The notes beneath the pieces were generated by a model. That model saw nothing but the letters and a program-made list of their open reading frames with translations, was not told the origin of the DNA and searched no databases. A stretch of 64,000 nt of DNA from positions 209,563,825 through 209,627,824 of the forward strand of contig CM037876.1 in the NCBI GenBank assembly GCA_021292165.1, given 5' to 3'. This document shows, one piece after another, positions 33,265 through 44,499 of the stretch (position 1 is the first letter of the stretch; each line of letters starts with the position of its first letter). Origin of the DNA: Shinisaurus crocodilurus. Lineage: Eukaryota; Chordata; Lepidosauria; Squamata; Shinisauridae. The translations under genes were made by a program, and so were the position numbers.

Positions 33265-34482
33265 GTGACCCACTTTGTGCCATCCGGGCCTGCCCAGAGC
33301 CAAGGGATAACTGGGGGATGTGTTGCTCCTCTCCCCACCCTGCATTTGCTGTTGTGCAATGCCAGGTCCGTTACCCAAAAAACATCTCTCATCCACGACT
33401 TGATCATGGATGAGGGTGCGGACCTGGCATGTGTTACGGAAACCTGGCTGGACGAGGCCGCTGCTCCTACTCTGGCGGCCTTGTGTCCGGCTGGTTTCTC
33501 GTATGCCCAGCAGTCAAGGGTTGGGGGACGGGGAGTGGGAGTGGCTGTTATCTACCGGGAGTCCTTGGTCCTTACCAGACTCCCTCTCCGGGAGACCAAG
33601 TTTATTGAGTGCATGTACTGGAGGTTGGGTCCAAAGGGCAGTCTGGGGATTCTGCTCGTGTACAGTCCACCCCGCTGCACGACAGACTCCCTGGCCGAGG
33701 TGCTGGAGGTGGTCTCTGATGTGCGTGTGTTGTCCCCCAGGCTATTGGTGCTGGGGGACTTCAACGTGCATTCAGGGGCTTCCCTCACTGGGGCACCTCG
33801 GGACTTCATGGAGACCATGGCTTCCTGGGAGCTGCACCCTGTATTAACTGGACCTACTCATGTAGCCGGTCATGCACTGGACTTGGTTTTTGTTTCCGGA
33901 GAGGGGGGAAATGATCTGGAGATCGGGGGTATATCCACCCCCCCCTTGTCATGGTCAGATCACTATCTGGTGGGGTTGGATCTCTCGGTGCCACAACCCC
34001 TCTGCAGGGGTGAGGGACCTATTAGAATGGTCCGCCCCAGGCGTCTTATGGATCCGGATGGATTCCTGAACGCGCTTGGGGAATTGGAGCACACAAACGG
34101 TAGCTCGGTCGAGACCCTGGTGAACGACTGGAATGCTGCAATCACCAGGGCATTAGACCGAGTTGCCCCGAAGCGCCCTCTTCGCCTAAACAGAGCTCGC
34201 GCAGCACCATGGTTCACTCCTTCGCTGCGAGCTCTGAAACAAGAGGTAAGAAGGCTAGAGCGCCGATGGCGAAATTCCCGCTCCGAATACGATCGAACAC
34301 AGGTTAGAGCTGCATCTTCAGCCTACCGAGTGGCGGTGAAGGCAGCAAAAAAGAATTCTATGCTGCCTCCATTGCGTCTGCAGAGTGCTGCCCCAGGAGG
34401 CTGTTCCAAGTGGTCCGGAGTCTGGTCGGTCCAGCCGCTCCGGACCCAATGGAACAGTCAAAAGCCTCCTGTGAGGCTTTAG
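33265..34482 (+). pseudogene. L2 ORF2: apurinic endonuclease and linker
   Basis: Start taken at 33265 only as the first Met of the open frame. The endonuclease shows LLLCNARSVTQKTSLIHD, ACVTETWLDE (metal-binding Glu), GVGVAVIYRE, LLVLGDFNVHSG (Asp/Asn pair) and LSWSDHYLVGLDL (catalytic SDH). The linker has APWFTPSLRALKQEVRR and ends, after a frameshift near 34360, in a wrong frame. A continuing frame is found at 34410 (LVGPAAPDPMEQSKAS, EALAKHFADKIDQIRS). The enzyme nicks target DNA to prime reverse transcription. The endonuclease motifs themselves are intact. Confidence 0.93.
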
Positions 34483-34552
34483 CGAAGCACTTTGCAGATA
34501 AAATTGATCAGATTAGGAGTGGGATATCGTACGTCGTGGACACAGGGAGTGA

Positions 34553-35491
34553 GTGGGAGGAGGCCAATGCAGACCGGTTTTGTGGGATCGGTTCCGGCTT
34601 CTTCCTTCTGATGAAGTGGACAAGGTGCTCTCATCTGTGAGGCCGACCACCTGCTTGCTTGACCCTTGCCCGTCCTGGCTCATTATGAGCTGTAGGGAGA
34701 GACTGGGTGAGGGGATCAAGGCGGTAGTGAATGCCTCCCTCGAGGAGGGAGTTATGCCATCAGCCCTCAAGGAGGCAGTAATAAGACCTCTTCTAAAGAA
34801 GCCCTCCTTGGATCCCCAGGATCTGAACAACTTCCGCCCAGTCTCCAATTTACCATTTCTGGGCAAGGTGATCGAGCGGGTGGTGGGTGCTCAGCTGAAC
34901 GCACACTGGGATGAAGCCGATTATTTAGATCCGTGCCAGTCGGGCTTCAGGCCTGGACATGGGACAGAGACGGCCTTGGTCGCCTTGGTGGATGATATGA
35001 GGAGAGCTTTGGATAGGGGCGAACGCTCCTTTCTAGTCCTCCTTGATCTCTCAGCAGCTTTTGATACCGTTGACCACGGTATCCTCCTGGACCACCTGGA
35101 GGGGTTGGGCATAGGAGGCACTGTATTGCAGTGGTTCCAGTCCTTCCTCTCTGGAAGGTACCAGAGGGTAGTTCTCGGGGAGGAGGCTTCGGACCCTCGG
35201 CTGCTCACTTGTGGAGTGCCGCAGGGTTCCGTCCTCTCCCCGATATTGTTCAACATCTACCTAAAGCCCCTGGGAGCTATCATCAGGAGGTTTGGGGTGC
35301 AGTGTCATCAGTATGCAGATAACACGCAGCTCTACCTCTCTTTTAAATCCTCACCGAGGTTGGCCGTTGAGACCCTGTCCAAGTGCCTGGAGTCAGTGGG
35401 TGGCTGGATGGGAAGGAATATGCTGAAGCTGAACCCCAATCAAGACCGAGGTACTTCTGGTGGGGGACAAGGGGAGGTTAGGGGATGTTGA
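34553..35491 (+). pseudogene. L2 ORF2: reverse transcriptase
   Basis: RT domains in order: VIRPLLKKPSLDPQDLNN, FRPVSNLPFLGKVIERVV, SGFRPGHGTETALVALVD, LLDLSAAFDTVDHGILLD, GVPQGSVLSPILFNIYL and YADNTQLYLSF. The second catalytic Asp of YADD is Asn here (tatgcagataac, 35312-35323), so polymerase activity is expected to be lost. The frame ends after LKLNPNQ by a frameshift near 35450. It would be the core enzyme for target-primed reverse transcription. Confidence 0.93.
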
Positions 35492-36158
35492 CCTAGTGCT
35501 GAATGGGGTACATCTACCCCTGAAGGACCAGGTCCGCAGCTTGGGAGTCATTCTAGACTCCCAGCTGTCCATGGAGGCTCAGGTGGCAGCTGTGAGCTGG
35601 GCAGCACTGTAACTCCATCTAATACGGCAGCTGCGCCCCTACCTTCCTAATCATCTGCTCCCTTCAGTGGTTCATGCCTTGATCTCCTCTCGCATAGACT
35701 ACTGTAATGTGCTCTACGTGGGGTTACCCTTGAAGAAGGTTCGGAAGCTACAGCTGGTACAGAACGCGGCGGCTCGCCTGGTTAAAGGCAGCCGCCGGCA
35801 GGATCACATCACGCCAGTGCTCAAGGAGCTACACTGGCTACCAGTTGCTTGCCGAGCTGAATTCAAGGTGTTGGCTTTGACCTTTAAAACCCTATACGGC
35901 TCCGGTCCAGTCTATCTCAAGGAGCGTCTCCAGCAACACCAAGTGGGCCGCTCAACAAGATCTGCCACAGACGGCCTTCTCCTTGTCCCTTCAACCAGAG
36001 CAGCTAGACTGGTCGGGACGAGGAAGAGGGCCTTTTCTGTGGCAGCCCCCGTACTATGGAACTCTCTCCCAAGTGCCCTCCGCCATGCCCCCTCTCTGCT
36101 GAGCTTCCGCCGCTCATTAAAAACTTGGTTATTCAGGCGGGAATATGGGGTGGGCTAA
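35492..36158 (+). pseudogene. L2 ORF2: post-RT domain
   Basis: In frame 3 the thumb and C-terminal part reads VLLVGDKGRLGDVD, RSLGVILDSQLSMEAQV, a stop in SWAAL*LHLIRQ (35611), then the open frame 35667-36158: SRIDYCNVLYVGLPLKKV, LVQNAAARLVKGSRRQ, ELHWLPVACRAEFKVLAL, APVLWNSLPSALRHAP and SLKTWLFRREYGVG with a normal stop. Confidence 0.9.
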
Positions 36159-36310
36159 GATTTTAAAATTTTATACTGTTTTAATGTATTTTAATGGAGA
36201 AAAATGTTTTAATGTATTTTATTCTGTTTTATTTTCTGTACATCGCCCAGGGTGGCCGGTTTGCCGGCCAGATGGGCGATAAATAAATGCAAATAATAAA
36301 TAAATAAATA

Positions 36311-36734
36311 AATTTACAACTGAGTTTTGCCATGTACACCCTCTCAAGCCCTGCTTCACCCTGTCACCATCCCCTACTCCTTATTTGGCAAATGCCAGTT
36401 CCCCACCTTCATCTTTCTGGATCTCTGTTCTTGGTATTAGGAATAATGTGCCAGTCTATGTGCTAAGGGGAACATTCTTCTCTTCTGTAAAATACTTTGT
36501 GGTAAAATAAGCCTGTATTGATCAATCTTGACAAGTTCTTCTTGAGCTAATTTTCCCCAGCTGAAGTAGCTAATTTCCCCATTCTGTTGAAATACAGTGT
36601 ATGGTCTGCTGTGTATGTACCACACTTCTGGGAATCTCTGTTTGTCAGTTACATGTGTACAATTCGCCTCTCTCTGGATCGTCACTTTGAAGTGGTGAGT
36701 GGGCTTGCGTGTTCCGATGAACCCTGTGAGCAAT
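36311..36734. other. No gene or repeat recognised
   Basis: Spacer between the L2 tail and the family A LINE. Overlapping short ORFs only. Confidence 0.35.
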
Positions 36735-37339
36735 GCCATCAGGAGCTATATACTCCCAGTAGGGTCACCCATGGTGGTAAGGTCCGGGGAGAGGAACCAG
36801 ACAAAGAACGGTCCAAAACATAAAGTCCTCTCAACGGCAGAACAGGCGGAAGATAATTTAAACCTAAATTACAACAGCTGTGAAGGCGGATGAAGGCTGC
36901 AGCAGAGAATGGTTTTCCAATCGTCATGGTAACCGTGCCATTGGATCATTGCCATACTCTGTCAAGTTTGTGTGGTGATCCGTTGTGCACCGATCTCCCC
37001 ACATAAAACAGCTTCACGCACAGGCGTCTTCCAACTCAACCCAACTCAACCAACCCAACCCAACCAACCCAAACAAACAAACAAACAAACAAAGTCCCAT
37101 GGTGACTGGCGAATGGCGACGGGGGCAGGACTGTGAATCTGGAAGCCCCTAGTCATGGACCAGCACATGGGCGGTGGATGCAGACTCAGTCGCCCTGTTC
37201 AAGGAACGAGGTAAGTCGAGCAGCTCGGCAGCTGTATCCACAACTGAGCAGCCCTATTTAGGATCCACTCTGCTCACCCTGTATGGGGAGGGGGCTAGAA
37301 AAGGTGCCCTAAACATAGCCTACCTCTTTCTCCCCTGAA

Positions 37340-38698
37340 TTGATTACCGCGTCCGGTGGGGGTCACCATTTTAGCGGTCGAAAAAGACATTTGAATTTTG
37401 GAACATGGAATATACGGACATTGATGGATAACTTAGATAGTGAACGCCCTGAGAGTAGGACTGCTATTATTGCAAGGGAGCTGAGACAGTTTAAAATTGA
37501 CATAGCAGCACTTCAAGAAACTAGAGGGGCAGGAGAGGGACAGTTGAAGGAAGAAAAAGGAGATTATACCTTCTTCTGGAAAGGACTACCTGAGCAGGAC
37601 CGACGAATACATGGAGTAGGCTTTGCCATCAAAAACGAGCTAGTGAACTCTTTGTCAGAAGTTCCTACTGGCATTAACGAACGCCTGATAGCTCTTCGAT
37701 TAAAGCTCGCCAATAACCAGCAGGTAACTATTTTGAGCGCTTATGCGCCAACATTAGATGCTGATGAAGACATCAAGGAAAGTTTTTATACCCAGTTGGA
37801 CACTCTCCTGTCAGAGATACCTAAGGAGGATAAAATTATCCTCCTGGGCGATTTTAACGCAAGAGTCGGGCATGAATTTAATCTATGGCCAGAAACTATT
37901 GGAAAAGACAGAGTTGGTAACAACAACCCGAACAGACTCTTACTTCTGTCTATATGTGCAGAGCATACTCTCCCTATTACGAACACGCTCTTTCGACAAA
38001 AGAATAAGTTTAAAACATCATGGCAGCACCCACGGTCAAAGCACTGGCATCTTCTGGATTATGTAATTGTCCGTGTTAGAGATCGCCGCGATGTACTTCT
38101 TACTAGGGCCATGGTGAGCGCCGACGACTGCTGGACAGACCACCGACTAATCCGGTCCACTATGGTTATCAACATTGCTCCCCAACGTAGGCTTCAGGGA
38201 AGGAAACCAAGGCGTAAAATGAACATCCAAGTCCTTCAAGATCCTATTAAGCAAACTCGCCTTCAATCACTTCTTAAGGAACATCTACCTACGGAACCTC
38301 CTGACAACATTGAGGACCCTTGGTCTCAGCTGAAAACCTCCATTACTGCAGCTTGTGAACAAACTATTGGATATGAAACTAAGAAACATCAGGATTGGTT
38401 TGATGAAAATGATAATGAGATTAAATATATAATTGACCAAAAAATGAAAGCCTTCCAAATATGGCAAAATGATATTAACAGCGCTGCCAAGAAAAAAATC
38501 TACGCCACTGCAAAGGCTGAGGTCCAAAGAAGAACAAGAGAACTAAGAACGCTTGGTGGAAAAAGAAAGCTGAAGAAATTCAACAACTTGCAGAATCTCA
38601 TGATGCACGGGGCTTTCTTAAGGCCACAAGGGCCATTTATGGACCAAAAACCTATGGTACAAACCCTTTACAATCAAAAGATGGCACCAAACTCTTAA
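37340..38698 (+). pseudogene. Family A LINE: endonuclease and linker
   Basis: Start at 37340 is the first Met in an open frame just after the 5' UTR. Endonuclease motifs: FGTWNIRTLMDNLDSE, IAALQETRGAGEG (catalytic Glu), GVGFAIKNELVN, ILLGDFNARVGHEFNLWP (Asp/Asn), NTLFRQKNKFKTSWQHPR, HLLDYVIVRVRDR and DDCWTDHRLIRS (His). The linker ends RRTRELR, where a 1-bp deletion relative to copy 1 (gaacta for gaactt aa) shifts the frame; the rest to 38698 is out of frame. Nuclease residues look intact. Confidence 0.92.
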
Positions 38699-40984
38699 AA
38701 GAGAAAGAGTCTATTGCACTGCGTTGGAAAGAGCATTATCATGACCTTTTAAATTGTAAATCTAAGGTGGATAATGATATTTTTTGCAAATCCCGCAAAA
38801 ACAAATTAGAGAGGAACTTGCAATACTCCCCACTTTGGATGAAGTAAAAAAAGCCATTAATCAAATGAAGAACAACAAAGCTAGTGGACCAGATGGGATT
38901 CCTGCTGAAATCTTTAAAGAAGTGGGGGGCCGTACTTGTACAACATCTTCATAAACTCATTGAAAAAATCTGGATAAGAGAAGAGATCCCAGAAGACTTC
39001 AGGGATGCCATAATTATCACCCTCTTTAAGAAGGGTGATAGAACAGACTGTGGAAACTATCGGGGCATTTCTTTTTTAGCTACCGCAGGTAAAATATTTG
39101 CTAGGATTCTCGCAAACCGTCTTCTATCTATTTCAGAAGAGATCCTCCCTGAGACTCAATATGGTTTCCGCCCCTCTAGAGCAGTGATGGCAAACCTTTT
39201 TGAGCCCGAGTGCCCAAAGTGCACCACAAAACCAACTTATTTATTTCAAAGTGCCAACACTGCAATTAAACCTATATGAAACCAAATATAATAACATTAA
39301 AATAACGCATGCGGAGCCTCCTGAGGCGGGACTTGGCCAGTGACATGGACGTTTTCCAGTGACATCGTCGCCGGGGCGACAGAGGCTCTCCAGGCCTGCC
39401 CGCCCCAGGAGGACCTTCTCTGCCCTTCACCGGCAGAGGCAGCAGCCTGCGGGATGCCGGGCGACGGGCAGGAGCAGCCGTTCCCGTCGGCCCTGCCCGC
39501 CGCGTCATGGCCTGAGCCCGGGTGCGCGGTGTGACGCTGCCTCGCGCCGCTGGCGGGGAGCGTTGGCGCTGCGCAGTGACATCGCTGGGCGACTCTCCAG
39601 GCCTGCCCGGCGCCACGGGAGGACCTTCTCGGCCCTTCCTCGGCCTGCCTCCGTCCTTCAATGGCTTCGCCCCCCTGCTCTCGAGCTCTGGTGACCTATG
39701 GCTCGCGTGCCCACAGAGCGGTCCCTGCATGCCAGCTGTGGCACGCGTGCCATAGGTTCGCCATCACTGCTCTAGAGGGACAGTAGACATGATTTTTACT
39801 GCACGTCAGCTCCAAGAAAAATGCTGGGAGCCAAATCAACCACTTTATATGGCACTTATTGATCTGGCTAAGGCCTTTGATACTGTAGACCGATCAGCTC
39901 TCTGGACTATCCTTATGAAAATTGGATGCCCCAATAAATTTGTGAATATCTTGCGACTTCTCCATGACAACATGACGGCAACGGTTTTGGACAACAACGG
40001 CTCTCATGGTGCTCCATTTAAAGTGGGATCAGGTGTTAAACAGGGATGTGTTATCGCCCCAACATTATTTGCTATTTTCATCGCCATGATTTTACATCTT
40101 GTCGAGGGGAAGCTTCCCACTGGTGTGGGAATCATATATCGAACAGATGGAAAGCTTTTTAATCTCAGCAGGCTGAAAGCAAAAAGTAAGGTAATCACAA
40201 CCTCCATTGTGGAACTTCAGTATGCTGATGATAATGTGGTCTCCCCACATTCAAAGGATGATCTCCAAACTATCCTAAATGCTTTTGCAGAAGCATACGA
40301 AAAACTTGGTCTCTCACTTAACATCAAAAAAACCAAAGTGCTTCATCAGCAAGTGCAAGCTAACCCTTTGGTGATGCCATCTATCCAGCTTGGCGGGACA
40401 ATACTGGAAAATGTCGATCATTTTCTCTATCTTGGCAGCTATCTTTCTGTTACAGCTAACATTGACAGTGAAATCCAGCATCGTTTGAACTCCGCAAGTG
40501 CTACGTTTTCTCGAATGAAACATAGAGTGTTCGAGGATCGGGATATTTGTAAGAAGACCAAAACACTGGTTTATGAAGCCATTGTATTGCCAACTTTATT
40601 GTATGCCTGCGAAACATGGACCATCTATAAACGTCACTTCCACCTCCTTGAAAGATTTCATCAACGTTGCCTCCAGAAAATCCTGCGAATTACTTGGGAA
40701 GATAGGCGAACAAATGTCAGTGTACTGGAAGAAGTAAAGACCACTAGCGTTGAAAAAATGATCCTTCAACGCCAACTTCAGTGGACCGGTCATGTTTTTC
40801 GAATGCCTGACTGCCATCTCCCAAAGCAGTTACTTTATTCCCAACTCAAGGATGGAAAGCGGAATATCGGTGGTCAATATAAGAGGTTTAAAGAAGTTCT
40901 TAAGTCTAATCTAAAAAAATGCAATATAAACATCGAAAACTGGGAAGCTCTGGCCCATGAACGATCTAACCTTTCACAAAGGTT
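38699..40984 (+). pseudogene. Family A LINE: reverse transcriptase and C-terminus, interrupted
   Basis: Frames interrupted near 38779 and 38922 and by the hAT insertion at 39182. Pieces: KLIEKIWIREEIPEDFRD, LFKKGDRTDCGNYRGISF and GFRPSR before the insertion; MIFTARQLQEKCWEPNQP, ALIDLAKAFDTVDRSAL, GVKQGCVIAPTLFAIFI and YADDNVVSPH after it (YADD at 40221-40232, intact). The post-RT part has LYLGSYLSV, LLYACETWTIYKRHF, QLQWTGHVFRMPDCHLP and WEALAHERSNLS, ending in the L1 poly(T). The reading frame from 39789 to 40984 is continuous. Confidence 0.92.
39182..39769. mobile_element. Non-autonomous hAT element (588 bp), CAGTGATGG family, GC-rich
   Basis: Begins cagtgatggcaaacctt and ends ataggttcgccatcactg. 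Flanked exactly by ctctagag (39174-39181 and 39770-39777). The interior is very GC-rich with a repeated motif (ggaggaccttctctgccc and ggaggaccttctcggccc). Same family as 52041-52958 but in the opposite orientation. Splits the RT of the family A LINE. Confidence 0.95.
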
Positions 40985-41163
40985 CTTTTTTTTTTAAAAA
41001 AAAAAATATTTTATTTATTTTTCAAAACAAAATATAACACAGAAAATATATTTAGCAAAATACAAAATTATCACACAAATATAACATAATCAACATACAA
41101 TAAATTATAAAGTGCTCCCCCCCACCCTCCCAGGGACCAACCAATATACTTCTATCCTCTTGA

Positions 41164-42300
41164 TCAAATAAAGTCTAAATTCCAAAAGTATAACATATCC
41201 TGACAAGGCATGTTACCCTTCCCCTTTATTAATACATAGTCTAGTAATTGATTCCATATCTCCATAAAATTATTCTTCTTTAGCAATCCTTTTTTGCATT
41301 TGATACTACTAGTTAGTTTATCATTTTGGGCTATGTCCCAAACTTCCTTATACCAGTCTATTAGGAAAACATGTTGTACTTTCCAATTTCTCGCTATCAT
41401 TAGCCTGGCCGCAGTTAACAAATTTACAATTAACTCCTTCGTATTTTGATCACAAATAAGCTTCTCAGTTATTGATAACAATGCTAATTTTGGACAGACC
41501 TCTAAATTAGTACCAATAATTTTCGATATTTCTGTAAAAACCTCTCGCCAAAACACCAATACATTTTTACAACTCCACCACATATGAGCATATGTCCCTT
41601 TTTCCTGACATCCTCTCCAACATAATGCAGAACAATTATTATCTATTCTATTTAATCTTACTGGAGTTAAATACCATCTCCAAATTAGTTTATAAAAATT
41701 TTCCTTTATCCTAATTGACATCATTTTCACAATCCGTCTATCCCATATATTTTTCCACCCCACCTTCGAGGTCACCTCTTCAAATTCATTATCCCATACT
41801 GTCTTAAGCTGATCCTCTTGTTCTTTTGCTTTTTGGATCAATCTATATAAATCCCTTGTTATACCTCTTGTTGATGCATTACCTGGTAGGCCGTCTCTAG
41901 ACATGACCATCTTTTCAAAATTAGTTAAATATCTCTCGTACTCAGTTTTCCTTTTCCATTTCTTCGACCACTGTTCTAACTGTAATAAATTTAACCACAA
42001 TAATCTTCTTCTCCCAACAATTTCCATTATTTGATCTCTAGTCCCCATCTTTTCCACCCAATCGGTCAATCTAATAACCCTTTCTTCTCTTAGTTTACTC
42101 TCCAGCTCTAATCTTAAGTTTTCAGGAAAATCCTTAAGAGCTACCACCGGAGTTAATGGAGATATCCCTGGTATAAATATGCTCTTCATAGTACCCCAAA
42201 TCATTAACAAATTTCTTAGAAAAGGGTTGTCTATATTTTTTATCAATTTATTATTATTTTTTTTGAAAAAAAATATTCCCCAAAGTACTACGTAGTTCAC
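41164..42300 (-). pseudogene. L1 ORF2 C-terminal part
   Basis: A 378-codon open frame with the L1 cysteine-rich C-terminal motif CWRGCQEKGTYAHMWWSC, KNVLVFWREVFTEISK, and the end NMPCQDMLYFWNLDFI with stop. Upstream, the frame 42580-42254 (GLGLPNLKWYYIANQLRH) belongs to the same protein, joined by a frameshift at the A-run near 42260. Confidence 0.92.
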
Positions 42301-42732
42301 ATGTTTCTAACTCCAACCACATTATTTCTTTAGGGCGTGCTATAATATCCACTATATGTCTTAATTGATTCGCTATATAATACCATTTTAAATTCGGCAA
42401 ACCCAAACCCCCTACTTTTTGTGCTTTATACCATCTTGTTTTAGTAATCCTAGATTTTTTCCCTCCATTACAATATGTATTAATAATTGATTGCCAATCT
42501 TTAAGTTCCTTATCTGATATCGCACTTGGTATCATCCGAAATAAAAAATTTATCTTTGGCAAAATCTTCATTTTAATCAAAGCAATTCTACCAAACCAGG
42601 AAAGTCCAATTTTTTTATACTCCTCTATTTTATTCTTACCTCATTCTTTAATTTCCTATAATTCTGATCTCCCAATTTATCTATATCTTTTGGAATTACA
42701 ATTCCTAAATATTTAATTACATTATTATATAA

Positions 42733-43680
42733 TTACTTTTTTTTTTTACACATTTCAATCTCTTCTCTTTTACTATAGTTAAACATCAAAAATTTAGATT
42801 TATCCCAATTAATCTGTAGCCCCGTTACTTCCCCGAACTCCTTTAAATGATTCTCCACTCTATCCATATTTTCCATAGGGTTTTCGATTGTCAAAAGAGT
42901 ATCATCTGCAAAAAGATTTATTTTTATCTTCTCCCTAATCCCTATCCCACCTATATTTCTATCTTCTCTAAATACATTTGCTAAAATCTCCATTACCAAT
43001 GCAAACAAAATAGGCGAAAGGGGACATCCTTGTCTAGTTCCTCGACCTAGGTAAATTTGCTCTGTTAAACCATCATTTACTACAACTGATGTAACATTTT
43101 TTGAATACAATTGATTAACTACTCTAAATCTTTCTCCAAACCCCATAATTTTAATTAAACTTTTTAATGCTGGCCATTCCACGCAATCAAAGGCTTTAAA
43201 AATATCTAACGCTATTACCCCTGCTCTCAATTTATTTTTCTTTATTAAATATATTGTATTTAAAACTCTTCTTGTTAAGTCTGCCATTTGTCTTCCTTGC
43301 ATAAAACCACATTGGTCTATCCCGACATATTTAGTAATAAACTTGTTCATCCTTCTCGCTAGTATTGCTGTCATCAATTTTGCATCTTGATTTATTAAGG
43401 AAATGGGTCTATAGGAACCTGGCTCCGTTAAGTCCTTCTCTGGCTTTGGGATTAAAATAATCTTAGATTGCTTCCATGAAGAGGGGATCTCTCCCCCCTC
43501 CAAAAAAATATCATTAAATAACCTCTTTAGTCTTGGAACCAACATTTTCTTAAAGACCTTGTAGTATTCAGCCCCTAAACCATCCAGTCCAGGGGTCTTA
43601 CCCTCTTTCAATTTATTTATTGCATATTCTATTTCCAATTCTGAAAAAGGTTGTTCCATAATTTCTCTATCTTCATCCAC
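42733..43680 (-). pseudogene. L1 ORF2 reverse transcriptase
   Basis: A 315-codon open frame with KLKEGKTPGLDGLGAEYY, ILIPKPEKDLTEPGSYRP, GFMQGRQMADLTRRVL, ALDIFKAFDCVEWPAL, GTRQGCPLSPILFALVME and INLFADDTLLTIENP. The FADD catalytic motif is intact (42901-42912). It ends by frameshift in an A-run (KKKK). The endonuclease and ORF1 are missing because of 5' truncation. Confidence 0.93.
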
Positions 43681-43702
43681 TAGTCTAATTTTAAAATGCT
43701 TT

Positions 43703-43788
43703 TCCTATATTTCATTAATCCTTTTTGTAAATTTTTATCCTGGAATACAATCTTACTCGGTCACGAGTGATCGCCTGATGATGATGGT
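43703..43788 (+). mobile_element. Family A LINE 3' UTR and (GATGAT) tail
   Basis: tatcctggaatacaatc, ttactcggtcacgag and tgatcgcctgatgatgatgg match the end of the 28726-28997 fragment. Probably the remainder of copy 2, displaced by the L1. Confidence 0.8.
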
Positions 43789-43793
43789 GTACA

Positions 43794-44470
43794 ATTCTGG
43801 GCAAGGTGATCAAGCAGGTGGTGGGGGCTCAGTTGAAAGCGCACTTGGATGAAGCCAATTATTTGAATCCATGCCAGTCGGGGGTCAGGCCTGGACATGG
43901 GATGGAAACGGCCTTGGTCACCTTGGAGGATGATATGAGGAGGACCTTGGATAGGGGCGAATGTTCCTTTCTAGTTCTCCTCGATCTCTCAGCGGCTTTT
44001 GATACCGTTGACCACGGTATCCTCCTGGACCACCTGGAGGGGTTGGGCATGAGAGACACCGTATTGCGGTGGTTCTGGTCCTTCCTCTCTGGAAGGTACC
44101 AGAGGGTAATTTTTGGGGAGGAGCCTTCGGACCCGCGGCTACTCACTTGTATGGTGCCGCAGGGATCCATCCTCTCCCCAATGTTATTTAACATCTACCT
44201 GAAACCACTGGGAGCTATCATCAGGAGGTTTGGGGTGCGCCCCCAAACTGTGGAACACTCTCCCCAGTGACCTCTGCCATGCCCCCTCTTTGATGAGCTT
44301 CCGCCGTTGATTAAAAACATGGCTTTTCAGGCGGGAATATGGGATGGGTTAGGATTTTAACATTTAATACTGTTTTAAGTGTATTTTAATCTGTTTTCTT
44401 TGTTGTATGTTGTGCATCGCCCAGAGTGGCTGGGTACCAGCTAGATGGGCAATTTAAAAATACAATCAAT
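43794..44470 (+). pseudogene. L2-clade LINE with internal deletion
   Basis: RT part LDEANYLNPCQSGVRPGHG, METALVTLEDDMRR, LLDLSAAFDTVDHGILLD, GSILSPMLFNIYLKPLG, then a jump at about 44243 directly into the C-terminal end (fragment of PKLWNTLPSDLCHAPSL) and the 3' UTR (tgcatcgcccagagtgg). The deletion removes the YADD region and most of the post-RT domain. Begins exactly after the family A tail. Confidence 0.88.
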
Positions 44471-44474
44471 CAAT

Positions 44475-44499
44475 ACATGCATACATACATACATACATG
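44475..44499. repeat. (CATA)n microsatellite
   Basis: CATA units following the L2 tail. Confidence 0.9.

Larger units (their letters stand above)
33030..36310 (+). mobile_element. L2-clade non-LTR retrotransposon, nearly full length
   Basis: The best-preserved LINE in the window: APE endonuclease, RT and post-RT domain in order, then a 3' UTR ending tacatcgcccagggtgg and a (AATA)n-type tail at 36280-36310. The 5' boundary near 33030 is uncertain. Coding continuity is broken by at least three frameshifts (about 34360, 34600, 35450) and one stop (about 35611), and the RT catalytic motif is YADN. Related, shorter copies lie at 14191, 29021, 43794 and 51440. Confidence 0.9.
36735..40984 (+). mobile_element. 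Family A (RTE-like) LINE copy 2
   Basis: Sense copy with a 5' UTR (about 36735-37339, GC-rich with a CAAC/CAAA-rich patch at 37030-37090), endonuclease, RT and most of the C-terminus. The 5' boundary is uncertain (36735 to 36905). Split in the RT by a hAT element (39182-39769) and cut at the 3' side by an antisense L1 (from 40985). Its 3' UTR reappears beyond the L1 at 43703-43788, but the zinc-finger segment expected between is missing. Family resemblance to RTE/RTE-X elements is from memory of motifs. Confidence 0.85.
40985..43702 (-). mobile_element. L1 LINE, 5'-truncated, antisense
   Basis: The antisense insertion begins with its poly(A) seen as poly(T) at 40985, followed by 3' UTR and ORF2 up to the RT N-terminus at about 43702. 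It lies in the 3' part of the family A LINE. Relative to the full 3' end at 28726-28997, roughly 200 bp of family A are missing across the insertion, so the L1 seems to have come with a target deletion. Confidence 0.9.

Noticed and set aside
39272..39755. Several long ORFs on both strands (up to 152 codons)
   Set aside because: They lie inside the GC-rich interior of a hAT element bounded by an exact 8-bp duplication. High GC gives few stops and no motif is present.
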